This document shows positions 48,434-61,025 of a stretch of 64,000 nucleotides of DNA, one piece after another. Source of the DNA: Oryza sativa Japonica Group (taxonomy: Eukaryota > Streptophyta > Magnoliopsida > Poales > Poaceae). The stretch's first letter is position 1; each line of letters begins with the position of its first letter. The notes under the pieces were generated by a model. It had not been told where the DNA came from, did no database searches, and saw only the letters and a list, made by a program, of their open reading frames with translations. The stretch is from contig NC_089035.1 in assembly GCF_034140825.1 (NCBI RefSeq), forward strand, positions 43,206,001-43,270,000, given 5' to 3'. The position numbers and the translations under genes are program-made.

Positions 48434-51400
48434 ATGCCATCTCTTCAGTTATTGCAACTGACAGAGCACGGACGCAACCTTTTGTCTTCGAGAAGGTGTG
48501 CTGTTTTAACATTGTCTTTCTAAATTTTAGTAAGTCGATCATTTAGTTCTTATCTCATGTTCCTTGTTCTTTACAAACATCAACAGGAGAACTCTTGCAG
48601 TTGTTTCTGGTGCGTTACTTGCGGGTGGAACTTTAGCATATGCTCACTCAGCTCGGCGCCAAAAACGTCAGGAAGAATATTCTCATAGTGATGCAAGTAC
48701 ACAGACCACGGGTAATCAGAGCATTTGTCAAAATGGTGTTGATGGTAAATTGGTAAAAACAAGGAAAAAGAAAAATGGGTTGAAATCCTTACAATTTCTG
48801 GCTGCTATTTTGCTTAAAAAGATTGGTCCAAATGGAATAAATCATCTTCTCGGCTTGATGATAACAGCTGTAAGTTCGATGGTTCTCTTTAGTGTGGGTG
48901 TTTTTGTTTGACATTCTGATAATATTGTTCTGAATTTAATAACTTGTATGGCCATCTATGCTCTACACCTTGAATGTGTATTCTACTTCATGGACTAAGC
49001 ATATTGTGCTTGTTATCTACATTTCCAAGTATTTATCTGCATTTTATGCTAGAGTTTAATATGTTACTGAGCTTTGCTGACTTGGTTGCTGATTAGTTAT
49101 GATATGTTGTATCAGTTAGTTAAACTCTCGATCATTGAGCTATAGCATACCATGATAGGAAGTACCATTTCCAGCCTTGTCTGACTACATGTAAAAACTC
49201 TATAGAGCTTGGGTTTTCATATTTCTTTTATATAAATAAAATCTTGCTTCTGCAGGTGTTACGTACTGCCGTTGGCCACAGATTAGCAAAAGTTCAGGGC
49301 TATCTATTCAGGGTTGCATTTCTTCGGCGTGTTCCAACCTTTACACGCCTGATTATCGAAAATCTTCTTTTATGCTTCCTTCAGTCCACAATATATCAGA
49401 CCTCCAAGTACTTGACAGGGTCCTTAGGTTTGCACTTTAAGAAGATTTTGACAGATCTTGTCCATGCTGATTACTTTGAGGTATGTTGCTTTATGAAGTT
49501 GAAATCTTCATTCTTTTTGCACCTTAAATTTCACATGATTACACTTACTGTTTATTTTTTTCTTTCTCCACGTATATAATCTACTCCCTCTGTTTCATAT
49601 TGTAAGTCGTTTGACTTTTTCACTAATCAAACTTCTTTAAGTTTGACCAAGTTAATAGAAAAATATAGTAGTATTATCAACACAAAACAAACATATTATC
49701 AAAATATATTAAATGCTAGCTTTAATGAAACTAATGTAGTATTTTAGATGTTGCTATTTTTTTTCTATAAACTTGGTCAAACTTAACAAAGTTTGACTAG
49801 GAGAAAAGTCAAACGACTTATAATATGAAACGGAGGAAGTAAGATACTTGATACTCTCCAATTACGCAGTGAACAGCTATAGTTAATTCGATAGGCTTTG
49901 TTGATAGAATAATTGATGAACAGTGAGACAAAATGCTTGCTACAAACAGAGCAACTGAAAAGGTTACCTTATTCCTGATTATAGAAAAGCAATAGCACAC
50001 CTTAAACAAAAAGGAGGCTATTTACTTAAGTCAGTTAAACCCCATAGAGTTAAGTCACTCCTGTTGCTGAAATGTACAGGAAAATAGAATTACTGTTTCA
50101 TCTTTTCGGAGTTTTCAGTCTATCTGCACGAATACCAAATTTTCCCTTCTTCTGTAGTGAAGTTTTTGTATATTACTTGGGTTTGCAGCTACTTCTGTAG
50201 AATCGTTGAGTCAAATAGATATGAAAGTTATTATAGGTCACATTGGAGGTTCTAGTTATTTGACTTTGACTTTTTGTACTCAATAGCTTTCCATGATCTC
50301 ATGCTGTAGAGTTCATCATGTAAAATGTAGATCGATTAGTTAGCTCATCTAATTTCCTTGGAAAGGTATCCAATAGTTTGGTCAATTGCTTGACGATTAA
50401 TGTGTTGAACTGCATATTTAACATTACATGCCATTGATTCTTTTTCTCCCACCTTTTGTGTGCAGAACATGGTTTACTACAAACTCTCGCATGTAGATCA
50501 CCGGATCTCAAATCCAGAACAAAGGATTGCTAGTGATATTCCTAAGTTCTGCTCGGAACTAAGTGGACTCGTACAGGATGATCTGACTGCAGTTGCAGAT
50601 GGGTTAATATACATCTGGCGCCTCTGCTCTTATGCAAGTCCAAAATATGTTCTCTGGATTCTGGTAATTAACTCCCCCACCCCACCCCAATGGATGCATG
50701 CATGCATGCACCCTACAACACACACAGAGTAAAGGGTTGTTACGCTTTGTGAAATATAATATGACAACCTCTCCTGCTCTTTCACGTCAAAAAAGGAAAT
50801 GAAACATCTTATGACAATGGTTGAAAAGTAGTACTCCTAGTTTGAGAAAACTGTGCTACCTTAATGTTTGTTTAATATATATTATGACTACTAGCTTGCT
50901 CATTATTATATAGATTGTCAACACTGGTAAATTGCTTTCAGGCATATGTACTTGGTGCTGGTGGTGCAATTAGAAAGTTTTCTCCTGCTTTTGGGAAATT
51001 AAAATCCATGGAGCAACAGCTAGAAGGGGAATATCGGCAGGTCCATTCACGTTTGAGAACCCATGCTGAGAGTGTGGCGTTTTATGGTGGTGAGAACAGA
51101 GAAGCATCGCACATCATGCAGAGGTTTCAGGCTCTTGTGAAGCATTTGAATGTTGTTCTTCATGAAAACTGGTGGTTTGGCATGATTCAGGATTTTCTTC
51201 TTAAGTATCTTGGTGCCACCGTTGGAGTTATCTTGATTGTTGAACCTTTCTTTGCTGGAAACCTTAAACCTGAATCATCCACTTTAGGACGGGCAGAGAT
51301 GTTGAGCAATCTTCGGTATCATACTAGCGTCATAATATCATTATTTCAGTCTCTTGGAACCCTTTCTATCAGTTCAAGACGCTTGAATCTTCTCAGGTAA

Positions 51401-54400
51401 ATGCACTGTCCTTGTGTGAAATGCTTGCCCTGTCATGTTATTTTTTTTTGGGGGGGGGGGGGGGTGCACTGTCACATGTTTAATGGACATTGATAAAGTA
51501 GTTGATGATACTTGATGGTTCTTATGATGTCATATGACATGTTTAACCTTTATGTAACCTCAGGTTCATATTTTGTTTATTTAGTGGAACTATAGGTTCT
51601 ATCTATCATCATCACTCTAGTTCTTTGCTACTAAGAAATTAGTTATTCACTCTTAAACTTCGTTTCTGGAGTACAAACATAAAATTTTGACTTGTGGTTT
51701 CTAAGGAATATATTGGTGATTCATGTTTTTTGTGTGTATCAGTACTGTTGCGAATATGCAATTTAAGATTATCTGTTGATATATTTGAGTCCATCATATT
51801 CCAAGAATATCTTGTGCATTACAAGTATCTATGACTTCATAATTCCATTTGATAAATATCTTTTTGCTGATTAACTTTCTATTCTCATTAACAGTGGCTA
51901 TGCAGATCGTATTCGCGAGTTACTGGATGTTTCACGTGAGCTATCTGGGGTTCGTGATCTATCTATGAATAAAAAATCTTCTGTAGACAATTATATCAGC
52001 GAAGCAAATTATATAGAATTTTCGGGTGTTAAGGTAATCATGATGGGGACTACTAGTTCTTCTGTCTGTTTGGTATGAAGAATTCTAATAAATGATTTGT
52101 TACAGGTGGTGACACCCTCAGGGAACGTCTTGGTTGATGATTTAACTCTTCGGGTAGAGTCGGGTTCTAATCTTTTGATAACTGGTAATAATCTATACCA
52201 AAATATGTGTCCTCTTAGTTTGGATTTGCGATTGAGCTATTGCAAATTCATCATGCTTATTGTAATGAAAACCTGATATTTGCACATCACTTTTTAACAC
52301 GCCCAATACAAGTTCTTTTATGATTGCCATCTGATGTAAACATTAGTTGACACTGGGTAACTACTGTGCTGATGGGCAAATTGTATTATGCCGAGGGAAA
52401 GGGCTTAGGAGAAGCGACTGGAATGGACTTTTGGAATGAGAACATTTATTGTTTATCTTGCTCCCCTCGTTGGCAATAACTGTCCTTTATGTAGTGATAA
52501 CACTTAACAACTGTCTAAACTTTTGATCTAAAGATAATATTAGATACCATGCACTCCATATATCCATGGATGTAGGTTGCTGTCGGATCCCTGTGATCAA
52601 CCTTAAATTTGACTCTTAAATGTACGCATAATTATATATATTCTTTCTAGACATTTTGTTTGTATATGTGTGACACTACTTGTATGTTTTGGTGCTTTTT
52701 CATGAAAGTTACAGCCATGGAAACTAATTTTATAATGCATGTTTGCTCATTTTCAGGTCCTAATGGTAGTGGAAAAAGCTCCCTTTTCCGGGTTCTTGGG
52801 GGACTGTGGCCACTTATGTCAGGCCACATTGTGAAACCTGGTGTTGGCTCTAATCTTAACAAAGAAATTTTTTATGTTCCCCAGCGACCATATACAGCCG
52901 TTGGAACACTTCGGGACCAGCTTATCTATCCACTTACAGCAGACCAGGAAACTGAACCACTTAGCTATGGTGGCATGGTGGATCTTCTAAAGAATGTAAT
53001 ACTCATAATTATCCACTTGATAGATTGGCATCTTTAGCTGCCTCATTGCACTTGTTTGTGACTATTTTGTCCCAAGTACCTAGAAAGTGTTACTGGAAAA
53101 CCTTAGTTTTTTTCTTCCCTTTTGGTAGGTGGATCTGGAATATTTGCTAGAACGCTACCCTCTTGATAAGGAAGTTAACTGGGGTGATGAATTGTCTCTT
53201 GGAGAGCAACAAAGATTGGGAATGGCCCGGCTGTTCTACCATAGGCCAAAGTTTGCCATCCTGGATGAATGCACTAGTGCTGTGACAACTGATATGGAAG
53301 AGCGTTTCTGCAAAAGGGTTCAAGCAATGGGCACATCATGCATAACAATCTCTCATCGTCCAGCATTAGTTGCATTTCATGACATCGTTTTGTCTTTGGA
53401 TGGAGAAGGAGGGTGGACAGTTCAGGAAAATAGGTTATCCTCATGATGATTTTTATCTCCTTATTTATTTATATATAATATGAAATGCAGTTCTAAAAAG
53501 TTCGTTATTTCTCTTGTAGAAATGGCTCCTTTATCTCTGCTGAACCAGAGTTTGATGCATTGAACTCATCAGAAACTGATCGTAAATCTGATGCACTTGC
53601 TGTTCAAAGGGCTTTTATTGCCAACACAAAGGTAGTTATTATTCCATATTGCCTGTTCTGTTGTTATTGATTTTTTATGTACCATTCTTTTAACAGATTT
53701 TATTTGCTAGGGTAATGCTTTAATGGGCCCCAAGGATCATTCTTATTCTACACAGCTCATAGCCACTTCTCCCAATATGGAAATAGAACACACAGAACGG
53801 TCAAATCTAGTTCCACAATTACAGTGCTCACCAAGACCTTTGCCACTCCGAGCTGCTGCAATGTCAAAAATACTGGTGAGAAACATACATTTTTTTACGC
53901 TTATCAGTAATTCAGTATCTAGTATCCACTATTCAGAGATCTCTTCGACTCAAATTTGCTGATCGTCCACATGAAATAATTTTCTGGGATATTTGTTTGG
54001 CAGGTCCCTAAATTATTTGATAAGCAAGGTGGGCAGTTGCTTGCAGTGGCATTGCTTGTTTTCTCTCGGACTTGGATTTCAGATCGTATAGCTTCACTGA
54101 ACGGTTGGCTTTTATCTTCATGTACTGGAGATAGATCTGATGGTATACCTTTTACTTAATATGTTTTCACAATCTTGATAGGAACGAGCGTTAAGTATGT
54201 CCTGGAGCAGGACAAAGCTGCCTTCCTTCGGTTAATTGGGATTAGTGTGCTGCAAAGTGCTGCAAATTCAATTGTGTCACCATCACTAAGGTAATATTGG
54301 TTCCCTGCAATTGAAATGTTCCTACCAGGATGCTTTGGGGGCAGTGCCAGGCAAATACTCCCTCCGTCCCCCAAAAAGGCAAACCCTGGGTTTCCGTGTC

Positions 54401-57400
54401 CAACTTTGACTGTCCGTCTTATATGAAAATTTTTTATAATTCGTATTTTCATTGTTGTTAGATGATAAAACATGATTAATATTTTATGCGTGACTTGTCT
54501 TTTTATTTTTTTCATATTTTTTTCAAATAAGACGAACGGTCAAACGTTGGGCACGAAAACCAGGGTTTGTCTTTTTTTGGGACGGAGGGAGTAGATAATA
54601 CACTTTTTTTTTAAAGTAAAGTTCCTGAGCCTTTTTAACATATACTTGTCGGTGGGCTTAAGTTTTCCTTATAGTTCTGATATCTGTTTATGTTTGCCAG
54701 AAGAATGTATGTTCTACTTTCCTAGTCAGGATATTTAACTATTGTGCATTGGTAACTGATTTTGTGTATTCAAATTCACGGCTTGATAAATATTTCTATG
54801 CAGAAACCTTACTTCAAAGATTGCCCTTGGCTGGCGAATTCGCATGACCAACCATCTACTTCAATATTATTTGAAACGAAATGCTTTTTACAAGGTAAAC
54901 TCTACTGATAGATTTGATTGTAAACATTGTTTTCTTGCACTTTCTAACATTTTTTTCTCTTTTACTTTTTTTTCCATGAAAGCTAAGCAGTTTGAGTTTT
55001 TCTTTTTCAGGTATTTAACATGTCAGGCATCGATATTGATGCAGACCAAAGAATCACACATGATGTGGAGAAGTTGACCAATGATCTTGCTGGCCTAGTT
55101 ACCGGAATGGTGAAACCACTTGTTGACATTCTTTGGTGAGTTTGTCATGGTCTAAAATATTACCCAGGTGTTCTTTGATTAATCAGGTTTTCTTAGCAAG
55201 TCCACTATTACTCTCCAGGTTTACATGGAGAATGAAGATTTTGTCAGGGCGAAGGGGAGTTGCTATTTTGTACGCATACATGTTGCTAGGTCTTGGTTTT
55301 CTAAGAGCTGTTTCCCCTGACTTTGGTGATCTTGCAAATCAAGAACAAGAACTTGAAGGAACATTCAGGTTAGTGACATATGATTTGCGGTCATTGGCAA
55401 AGTTGACTTTATTACTAAGGAACTTCCAAGTATTGACCTTGTTAATTTCACAGGTTCATGCACTCAAGATTGCGGACACATGCTGAGTCAATAGCTTTCT
55501 TTGGTGGTGGATCAAGGGAAAAAGCTGTGAGTTTTTCATGTCTCATAAATGCTGCTTAAAATTTCTAGTTTCCACACTATAATTCTTGTGGGCAATATGT
55601 TTTTTGTGTATACAAATTTCTTGTTGCTTTTGAACATCTGGTACAGATCTGTTAGTAAATTTACATGCCCTAATATTATGATTATTTTATCGTAAATCAG
55701 ATGGTTGAAGCTAAATTCACAACGATGCTTAACCACTCAAGGACTCTTCTGAGAAAAAGATGGCTATATGGTATTTTTGATGATTTCGTGACGAAGCAGC
55801 TACCTCACAATGTGACATGGGGGCTTAGTTTGTTATATGCTTTGGAACACAAGGGGGACCGAGCTTTGACTTCAACTCAAGGTTGATAAATTTTTCAAAT
55901 CCAAATGATATTATTTTTGCATAGAATTTCCCAACAAGTTCTCAATTTCGGATTGCAGGAGAGTTGGCACATGCACTTCGATTCTTGGCATCTGTGGTGT
56001 CACAAAGCTTTATAGCTTTTGGTGATATTCTTGAGTTACATAAAAAATTCCTTGAACTGTCCGGTGGTATTAATAGGGTGTTTGAACTCGAAGAGCTTCT
56101 ACAGACATCTCAAAGCAGTAAGTTCTCAGTACACTGTAAATTTTACTCGATTTTTTTTTTTTTGGATGAGAGACAGTAGGGAGAAACCAGACTATAAGGG
56201 GTTGGATCTGTACAAAAGAGGCTTTCTCCACTGTAAATATTAAGTACCCACTGTTAAAACTAACTATCCCAGCCACTGAGAGATCTCAAAATTAAGAAGT
56301 TACCAACTCTCAGAAATTCTAAATCAATAACGAGAAGTTTTCCCCATCATAAGTTATGGCCTTATGGGGCACCCATCAAATCCTCAATGGTTATTCTCAG
56401 TAACCAAGCCAGTGAGGTATCAGCTCAATAATCTACTACCAGTCTGTTGCACTCTCTGCAAACATATGCTTGAGTTTGAAGTTATGCCGTTCAAATATAC
56501 TATGATGCTAATTTTTAATGGGTAATTAACTTCTGACATCTGCAAACTAAAGAACAGTTACTGTCTATATTACAGATTCTTAAATCTGTAAACTTTGTCG
56601 AAGGGTGCAAAGATGTAAATCTTCTGATACATCATGTCTATAAATAAAGAAAATTCTAAATTGACTGTCTTTCTGCTGTTTCCCTGGACACTGAAAACCA
56701 TTTAGGAGTAGTTTTTAGTTGGAGCCCACATTCTTCAGTACAATATCTTGTCTGATATTGTCCCTGAATTAAAAAACATCATGTCTGGTATACACCTGTT
56801 AACTATCTTTAACTTTATAAGAAGCAACATGTGCTGATTTTAGGAACCTTCTCCTTGTTCAAAGCTACAAATCAGCACATGTTACTTCTTATAAAGTTAC
56901 ATCTTAAACAGATTTGCCATTGTTGATGAAATTGTCAAACTTGATGTTTTGCCATTTGTTATCTTAATGCTACGAATTGTAGCTTCATATGTTACTGTTG
57001 TTTTTCTAGATGCTGCCATGCCCTCTAATCCTATTATTGCGGCATCGGAAGAAATTATTTCCTTCCATGATGTGGATATCGTAACGCCATCTCAAAAGCT
57101 ATTGGCTACCCAGTTATCTTGTGATGTATCTCAAGGAAAAAGCCTTCTTGTGACTGGTACATCATCTGGCAGCTTTTCGTCCTAGCTTTTATTTACTTTC
57201 ATGTTTACATTATATGTTCTAATATCTATCATGCTGTTTTCTTAAGGCCCAAATGGCAGTGGCAAGAGCTCCATTTTTAGGGTGCTCCGAGGTTTGTGGC
57301 CCATCGCTTCAGGGAGGCTTACCATGCCGTCTGATGGCATCTTTCATGTTCCGCAACGTCCGTATACTTGTCTAGGAACCTTGAGGGATCAGATCATATA

Positions 57401-58428
57401 TCCCCTCTCTCATGAGGAGGCAGAGTTGAAGGTTCTTTCATTATACAAATCAGGTTAGTGCCAGCTAACTTTGAAAAGGAAAAAATATCTGCCTATTTTA
57501 ACTAATGAATTTTTAAGCACTCCTTTATTTTGATTATGGCTTTTAACAAACTTCTATGTTGACCATTTCCTGTTCTGTTATGAGCAATGTATTTGTTGGT
57601 AATGTAACATCACACCCTTATCCTTGATGATGTAGGTGACAAGGCAATAACTTCTGGGTCACTGGATGATCACCTGAAGACAATTCTAGAGAATGTTCGA
57701 TTGGTCTATCTTCTAGAAAGAGAAGGGTGGGATGCTACTCCTAACTGGGAAGATATTCTATCCTTGGGAGAACAGCAGAGGCTAGGCATGGTCAGTGATT
57801 TTGCTTCAGCTTATATTTGTTGTCTAACTAATTTCCATTTGTTTTTTATGGATATATACCTTTACTAAGTGGGTAATAAATGCTTTCTTTCGTTTTTTAT
57901 GGATATATACCTTTACTAAGTGGGTAATAAATGCTTTCTTTCCAGGCTCGTTTGTTCTTCCACTGTCCAAAATTTGGTATCCTAGACGAGTGCACCAAGT
58001 ATGTAGCGTATAGTTTTTTAATGTTCTCATTTCCATTTTTTACCAATAAATGCACAGCTCTTATAAAGCATACTCATTGCAGTGCCACAAGTGTCGATGT
58101 TGAGGAGCATTTGTACAAGATAGCAACTAGTATGGGCATAACTGTCATCACCTCGTCACAAGTAAGTATCATCTAGATACCCACTTATCCTAACTCTTCA
58201 AATGGTGAATAAAAAAAAAACATGGTTTTCATTTCTATCCATTTTGTTTCTAGTTGATGGTATTTTGCATCTTAAGCTTACATCTTTGTCAGAAGTGAAA
58301 TTTGGGTTGATGATGCCTTTCTCTCATTTATTCATTTGCAGAGGCCTGCTCTGATACCCTTCCATTCGTTGGAGCTGAAACTCATCGATGGTGAAGGAAA
58401 GTGGGAACTATGTACAATCAACCAATAA
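48434..58428 (+). CDS. PXA1: Full-size peroxisomal ABC transporter (ABCD1/CTS/PXA1)
   Basis: 25 coding exons: 48434-48495, 48587-48869, 49256-49480, 50466-50663, 50942-51396, 51895-52033, 52106-52184, 52757-52995, 53129-53433, 53520-53631, 53711-53875, 54004-54103, 54182-54290, 54804-54894, 55011-55135, 55219-55368, 55454-55526, 55701-55881, 55959-56117, 57010-57156, 57247-57453, 57636-57790, 57946-57998, 58083-58161, 58342-58428. These give 1,325 residues, near Arabidopsis CTS (about 1,337). Two fused half-transporters are seen. Each has the EAA-like LRTHAES + (V/I)AF(Y/F)GG motif, Walker [10 protein letters not shown] (about 481 and 1133), signature [15 protein letters not shown] and Walker [10 protein letters not shown] / FGILDECTN. 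The start [20 protein letters not shown] matches the family. It imports fatty acyl-CoAs and jasmonate/auxin precursors into peroxisomes for beta-oxidation. No defects seen. Confidence 0.97.
49582..49841. mobile_element. Stowaway-like MITE in PXA1 intron 3
   Basis: TACTCCCTCTGTTTCATATT + GTAAGTCGTTTGACTTTT is mirrored by AAAAGTCAAACGACTTATAA + TATGAAACGGAGGAAGTA. Internal GTTTGACCAAGTT / AACTTGGTCAAAC are also inverted. About 260 bp. Confidence 0.88.
51449..51464. repeat. T9-G15 homopolymer junction in PXA1 intron 5
   Basis: A run of about nine T is followed by about fifteen G (51441-51464). Such a long poly(G) is rare; it may be hypervariable or a sequencing-sensitive site. Confidence 0.75.
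54356..54593. mobile_element. Stowaway-like MITE in PXA1 intron 13
   Basis: TACTCCCTCCGTCCCCCAAA ... GGCAAACCCTGGGTTTCCGT at the left is mirrored by ACGAAAACCAGGGTTTGTCT ... TTTTGGGACGGAGGGAGTA at the right, with inner GTCCGTCTTAT / AATAAGACGAACGGTCAAAC. About 238 bp. The sharp ends suggest it is younger than the other MITEs here. Confidence 0.88.
56810..56899. repeat. Near-perfect inverted repeat (hairpin) in PXA1 intron 19
   Basis: The 31-nt arms 56810-56840 (TAACTTTATAAGAAGCAACA...) and 56869-56899 (...TGTTACTTCTTATAAAGTTA) pair at 30 of 31 positions around a 28-nt loop. No MITE-type ends are seen. Confidence 0.85.
57841..57945. repeat. 51-bp tandem duplication ending at a PXA1 splice acceptor
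   Basis: 57841-57891 and 57892-57942 are identical by eye (GTTTTTTATGGATATATACC ... TGCTTTCTTTC). The second copy runs straight into the acceptor CAG of exon 23, so the polypyrimidine/branch region is duplicated. The first copy lacks the AG and cannot act as an acceptor. Confidence 0.92.
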
Positions 58429-58896
58429 TTGATGTGGCCAACTTGAATTTTTGACGAGTTTTCATCAAGTGCCTATTCACCAGTGGCTGCCTTTACAAGC
58501 CATGAAGAAAATACCAATTCACATTAGGAGACTTGCATACTTTCACGCAGCATATGCGCTTATACGAGATTCTTTTTTCCTTGGTTAGAGGTTTGAGATA
58601 TAGCAAAACAACATACAGGAGTTGTAGAGTGGAAAGGTAGATATTGACTTGTAGCCCCTAAGAAGATAGATAGCGTAGTACATAATTTGTCCTTCCAGCC
58701 TAATTGATTGGCTTGTAGCAATTGTAACACGGAGCACGAAGTGTGCCCTTGCAAATGTTAGCTCTTTTATATAGAAAAAATATCTTTTATTTTGTTATTT
58801 CGGTGTTATGTTTTTTTGTTCCATGTCAGTTCAGCTATATACTAGTTTGAAGTTTGAACTTTAACTTGTCCGATTCCAGCATCTGGTACATATCTA

Positions 58897-59126
58897 GGGC
58901 CTGTTTGGGGGAGTTTTAGATTTTAGATTATAAGAAGCAGCTGTTTGGTAGCCAACTTCTGAGAATCTGGAAAAGCTCTGAAACCCAGCTTCTGGCTTTT
59001 TAGTTCATTTTTTTCAGAATCTGTAATTACAGATTCTCTGAAGCTGTGGACTGTTTAGGGCAGCTTCTAGCAGAAGCAGTTTTTGAGAAAAGCTGTAGCT
59101 GGGATAAGCTCCCCCAAACAGGGCCT
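58897..59126. mobile_element. MITE with GGGCCTGTTTGG ends
   Basis: AGGGCCTGTTTGGGGGAG at the left is mirrored by CTCCCCCAAACAGGGCCT at the right. The interior is rich in inverted AGAAGCAGCT/AGCTTCT motifs and folds back along most of its 230 bp. The superfamily is probably hAT; no clear 8-bp duplication was seen. Confidence 0.8.
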
Positions 59127-59346
59127 GAGCCATACACGAAATGGAACAGGAATATAAATTTGAAAATTGCTATCCATCCTTCGCCCGATCTTTCTGATAA
59201 TCGTCGGTTGATTTTGTGAGAATTGGACGCAACGTAGTGATTCGTATGCGCTCCGGCAAGCTTATCTTCTTCAGTAATGTAGTGATTCTGATTCACGATT
59301 TCGCATGTACTCCTGCAGGCTGCGTTTGATTTATCTTATTGGCCAA

Positions 59347-59687
59347 GGCTCTGTTTAGATCTCACCTTATAATTTTTTACTCTGTCATATCGAACGTTTG
59401 AACATCTACGTGAAGTATTAAATATAGGATAAAAAAACTAATTGCACAGATTGCGTCACAGGACGAATCTTTTAAGCCTAATTGCTCCATGATTTGATAA
59501 TGTGGTACTACAGTAAACATTTGTTAATGATAGATAAATTAGGCTTAATAAATTCATCTCGCGGTTTACAGACGGATTATGTAATTAGTTTTTTTATTAG
59601 TGTCCGAACACCCTATGCGACACCCTATTACTATATAATATTTGATGTGACATGCCAAAACTTTATATCCTTGGATAAACACCCCCC
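59347..59687. mobile_element. Common grass MITE (GGCTCTGTTTAG...AAACACCC type)
   Basis: It has the widespread rice repeat core ACTAATTGCACAGATTGC, GACGAATCTTTTAAGCCTAA, AGTAAACATTTGTTAATGAT, AATTAGGCTTAATAAATTC and GATGTGACATGCCAAAACTT. This family is very common next to grass genes. TIRs are worn. No coding capacity. Confidence 0.75.
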
Positions 59688-59898
59688 AACTATTCCATCG
59701 TTTTTATGAGTACTATTTCTCTAAATACTAAATGGTTTGTGAGCTCTGTTTCTCAAACTAACGTTTTGTACAAAAGATATTTATAAGGAGGTTTATTAAA
59801 AAAACCACATAAATTTATTTTTTTTAAGTTTATAGCAATCAATATAAGTCCTCCCTCCGTCCCATAAAAAATCCAATCCTGGAGAGACCATCTGTTAC

Positions 59899-60128
59899 TA
59901 CTATCTCCGTCCCAGAATATAAGAAGTTTTAGAGTTAGATACGGTATTAAAATATGTAAAATTAAATGAGGAAAGATTGTGATTTGTTAAGAAATAGAGG
60001 TCGATAAGAAAAGTGAATGGTTTAGGGTTGTGATTGGTTGAGAAGGGAATGTTGGCGAAGAAGTTTTGTATTTTGGGACAAATTTTAAGTGCTAAAAAAA
60101 ATCGTTATATTTTGAAACGGAGTGAGTA
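59899..60128. mobile_element. Stowaway-like MITE
   Basis: TACTATCTCCGTCCCAGAAT + ATAAGAAGTTTTAGAGTTAG at the left is mirrored by TATTTTGAAACGGAGTGAGTA at the right. About 230 bp with TA borders. Confidence 0.75.
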
Positions 60129-60337
60129 GCACCGAAAATAAGCTGTTTTTGTCACCCGTGAGAGCATCTCGAGAAAAAAAAACATGACTGTCTCAAATTC
60201 GATTTTGAGCGTTTTTCGTTAGAACTTGGTTTTTGTAGCCGACGATTAATACTACAAGAGATCGTGTAAAGTCCGAATCACAGCGTATTAATTTGCTTCA
60301 CTTTTCACATGGAAACGAACGAACGAAACAGAGTTTG

Positions 60338-61025
60338 CTAAGGCTTTTGCTGAGAGAGGAGCACGAGCAATCCCTGTGGGCCGACGAGGATCTCGCTGGC
60401 GAAGCTGACGAGGCCGAACCACACCACCGGCGTGACGTCGACGCCGCCGAGCGGCGGGATCACCTTCCTCGTCACGGCGAGGAGCGGCTCCGTCGGCGCG
60501 TACGCCACCACGTAGGGGAACTCCCTCACGGGGAGCCTCGGGTACCACGACATCACGATCCGGGCGATGAACAGGAACCCGAACGCCGACAGCGCCGGCC
60601 CGGCCACCCCGATCGCCGCCTTCGCCGTCGCTGGGTCCAGCTCCCCTACCACCGCCACCGCCCTGCACACCCACTCCGCCACCTCCTGCCACTGACGCTC
60701 CGGTGCAGCAGCAGCAGCAGCAGCGTGGCATTGGCCGGTCATGGCCGCCGCCGTCGTCGCCGCGGCCACGGCGAGCTGGCCGTGTGACCCTCGCTGCTGC
60801 TTCACATCGTTGCTTCTTCTCCTTCTTCCTCCTTGTGCTATCTCGATGTCCTGTAGTTTGGAGAAATCAATCCATGTCGATGAAGATGAACAAATTAAAC
60901 AGTGCATCGGCGGTGATCGATCCAGCAACCAAGAAGATGATTACCTTGGCGGCGCTGGCGACGATGCACCTCCTGGCGGAGAAGAGCATGGACACTGTCC
61001 TGGACATGGAGGCTTCCATGGTCAT
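60338..61025 (-). CDS. YLMG1: YlmG/YGGT-family plastid membrane protein
   Basis: Exons 61025-60945 and 60850-60338 give 197 residues. The start MTMEASMSRTVSMLFSARRC is the first in-frame ATG. The first 75 residues are basic and Ala/Ser-rich, fitting a chloroplast transit peptide. The YGGT domain follows, with two membrane spans: ALSAFGFLFIARIVMSWYP and VVWFGLVSFASEILVGPQG. Between them lies the family hallmark EFPYVVAYAPTEPLLAVTRK then VIPPLGGVDVTP. Plant YlmG1 proteins sit in the thylakoid or envelope and affect nucleoid distribution; the related CCB3 takes part in cytochrome b6f assembly. The exact paralogue is not certain. It is read away from MPP-alpha with 284 bp between start codons. 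Confidence 0.92.

Larger units (their letters stand above)
58429..60337. other. Repeat-rich intergenic region between convergent PXA1 and YLMG1
   Basis: The PXA1 3' region runs to about 58800. Three DNA-element-like repeats follow (listed separately), plus a half MITE end CCTCCCTCCGTCCCATAAAA at 59850. No gene seen. Confidence 0.65.
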
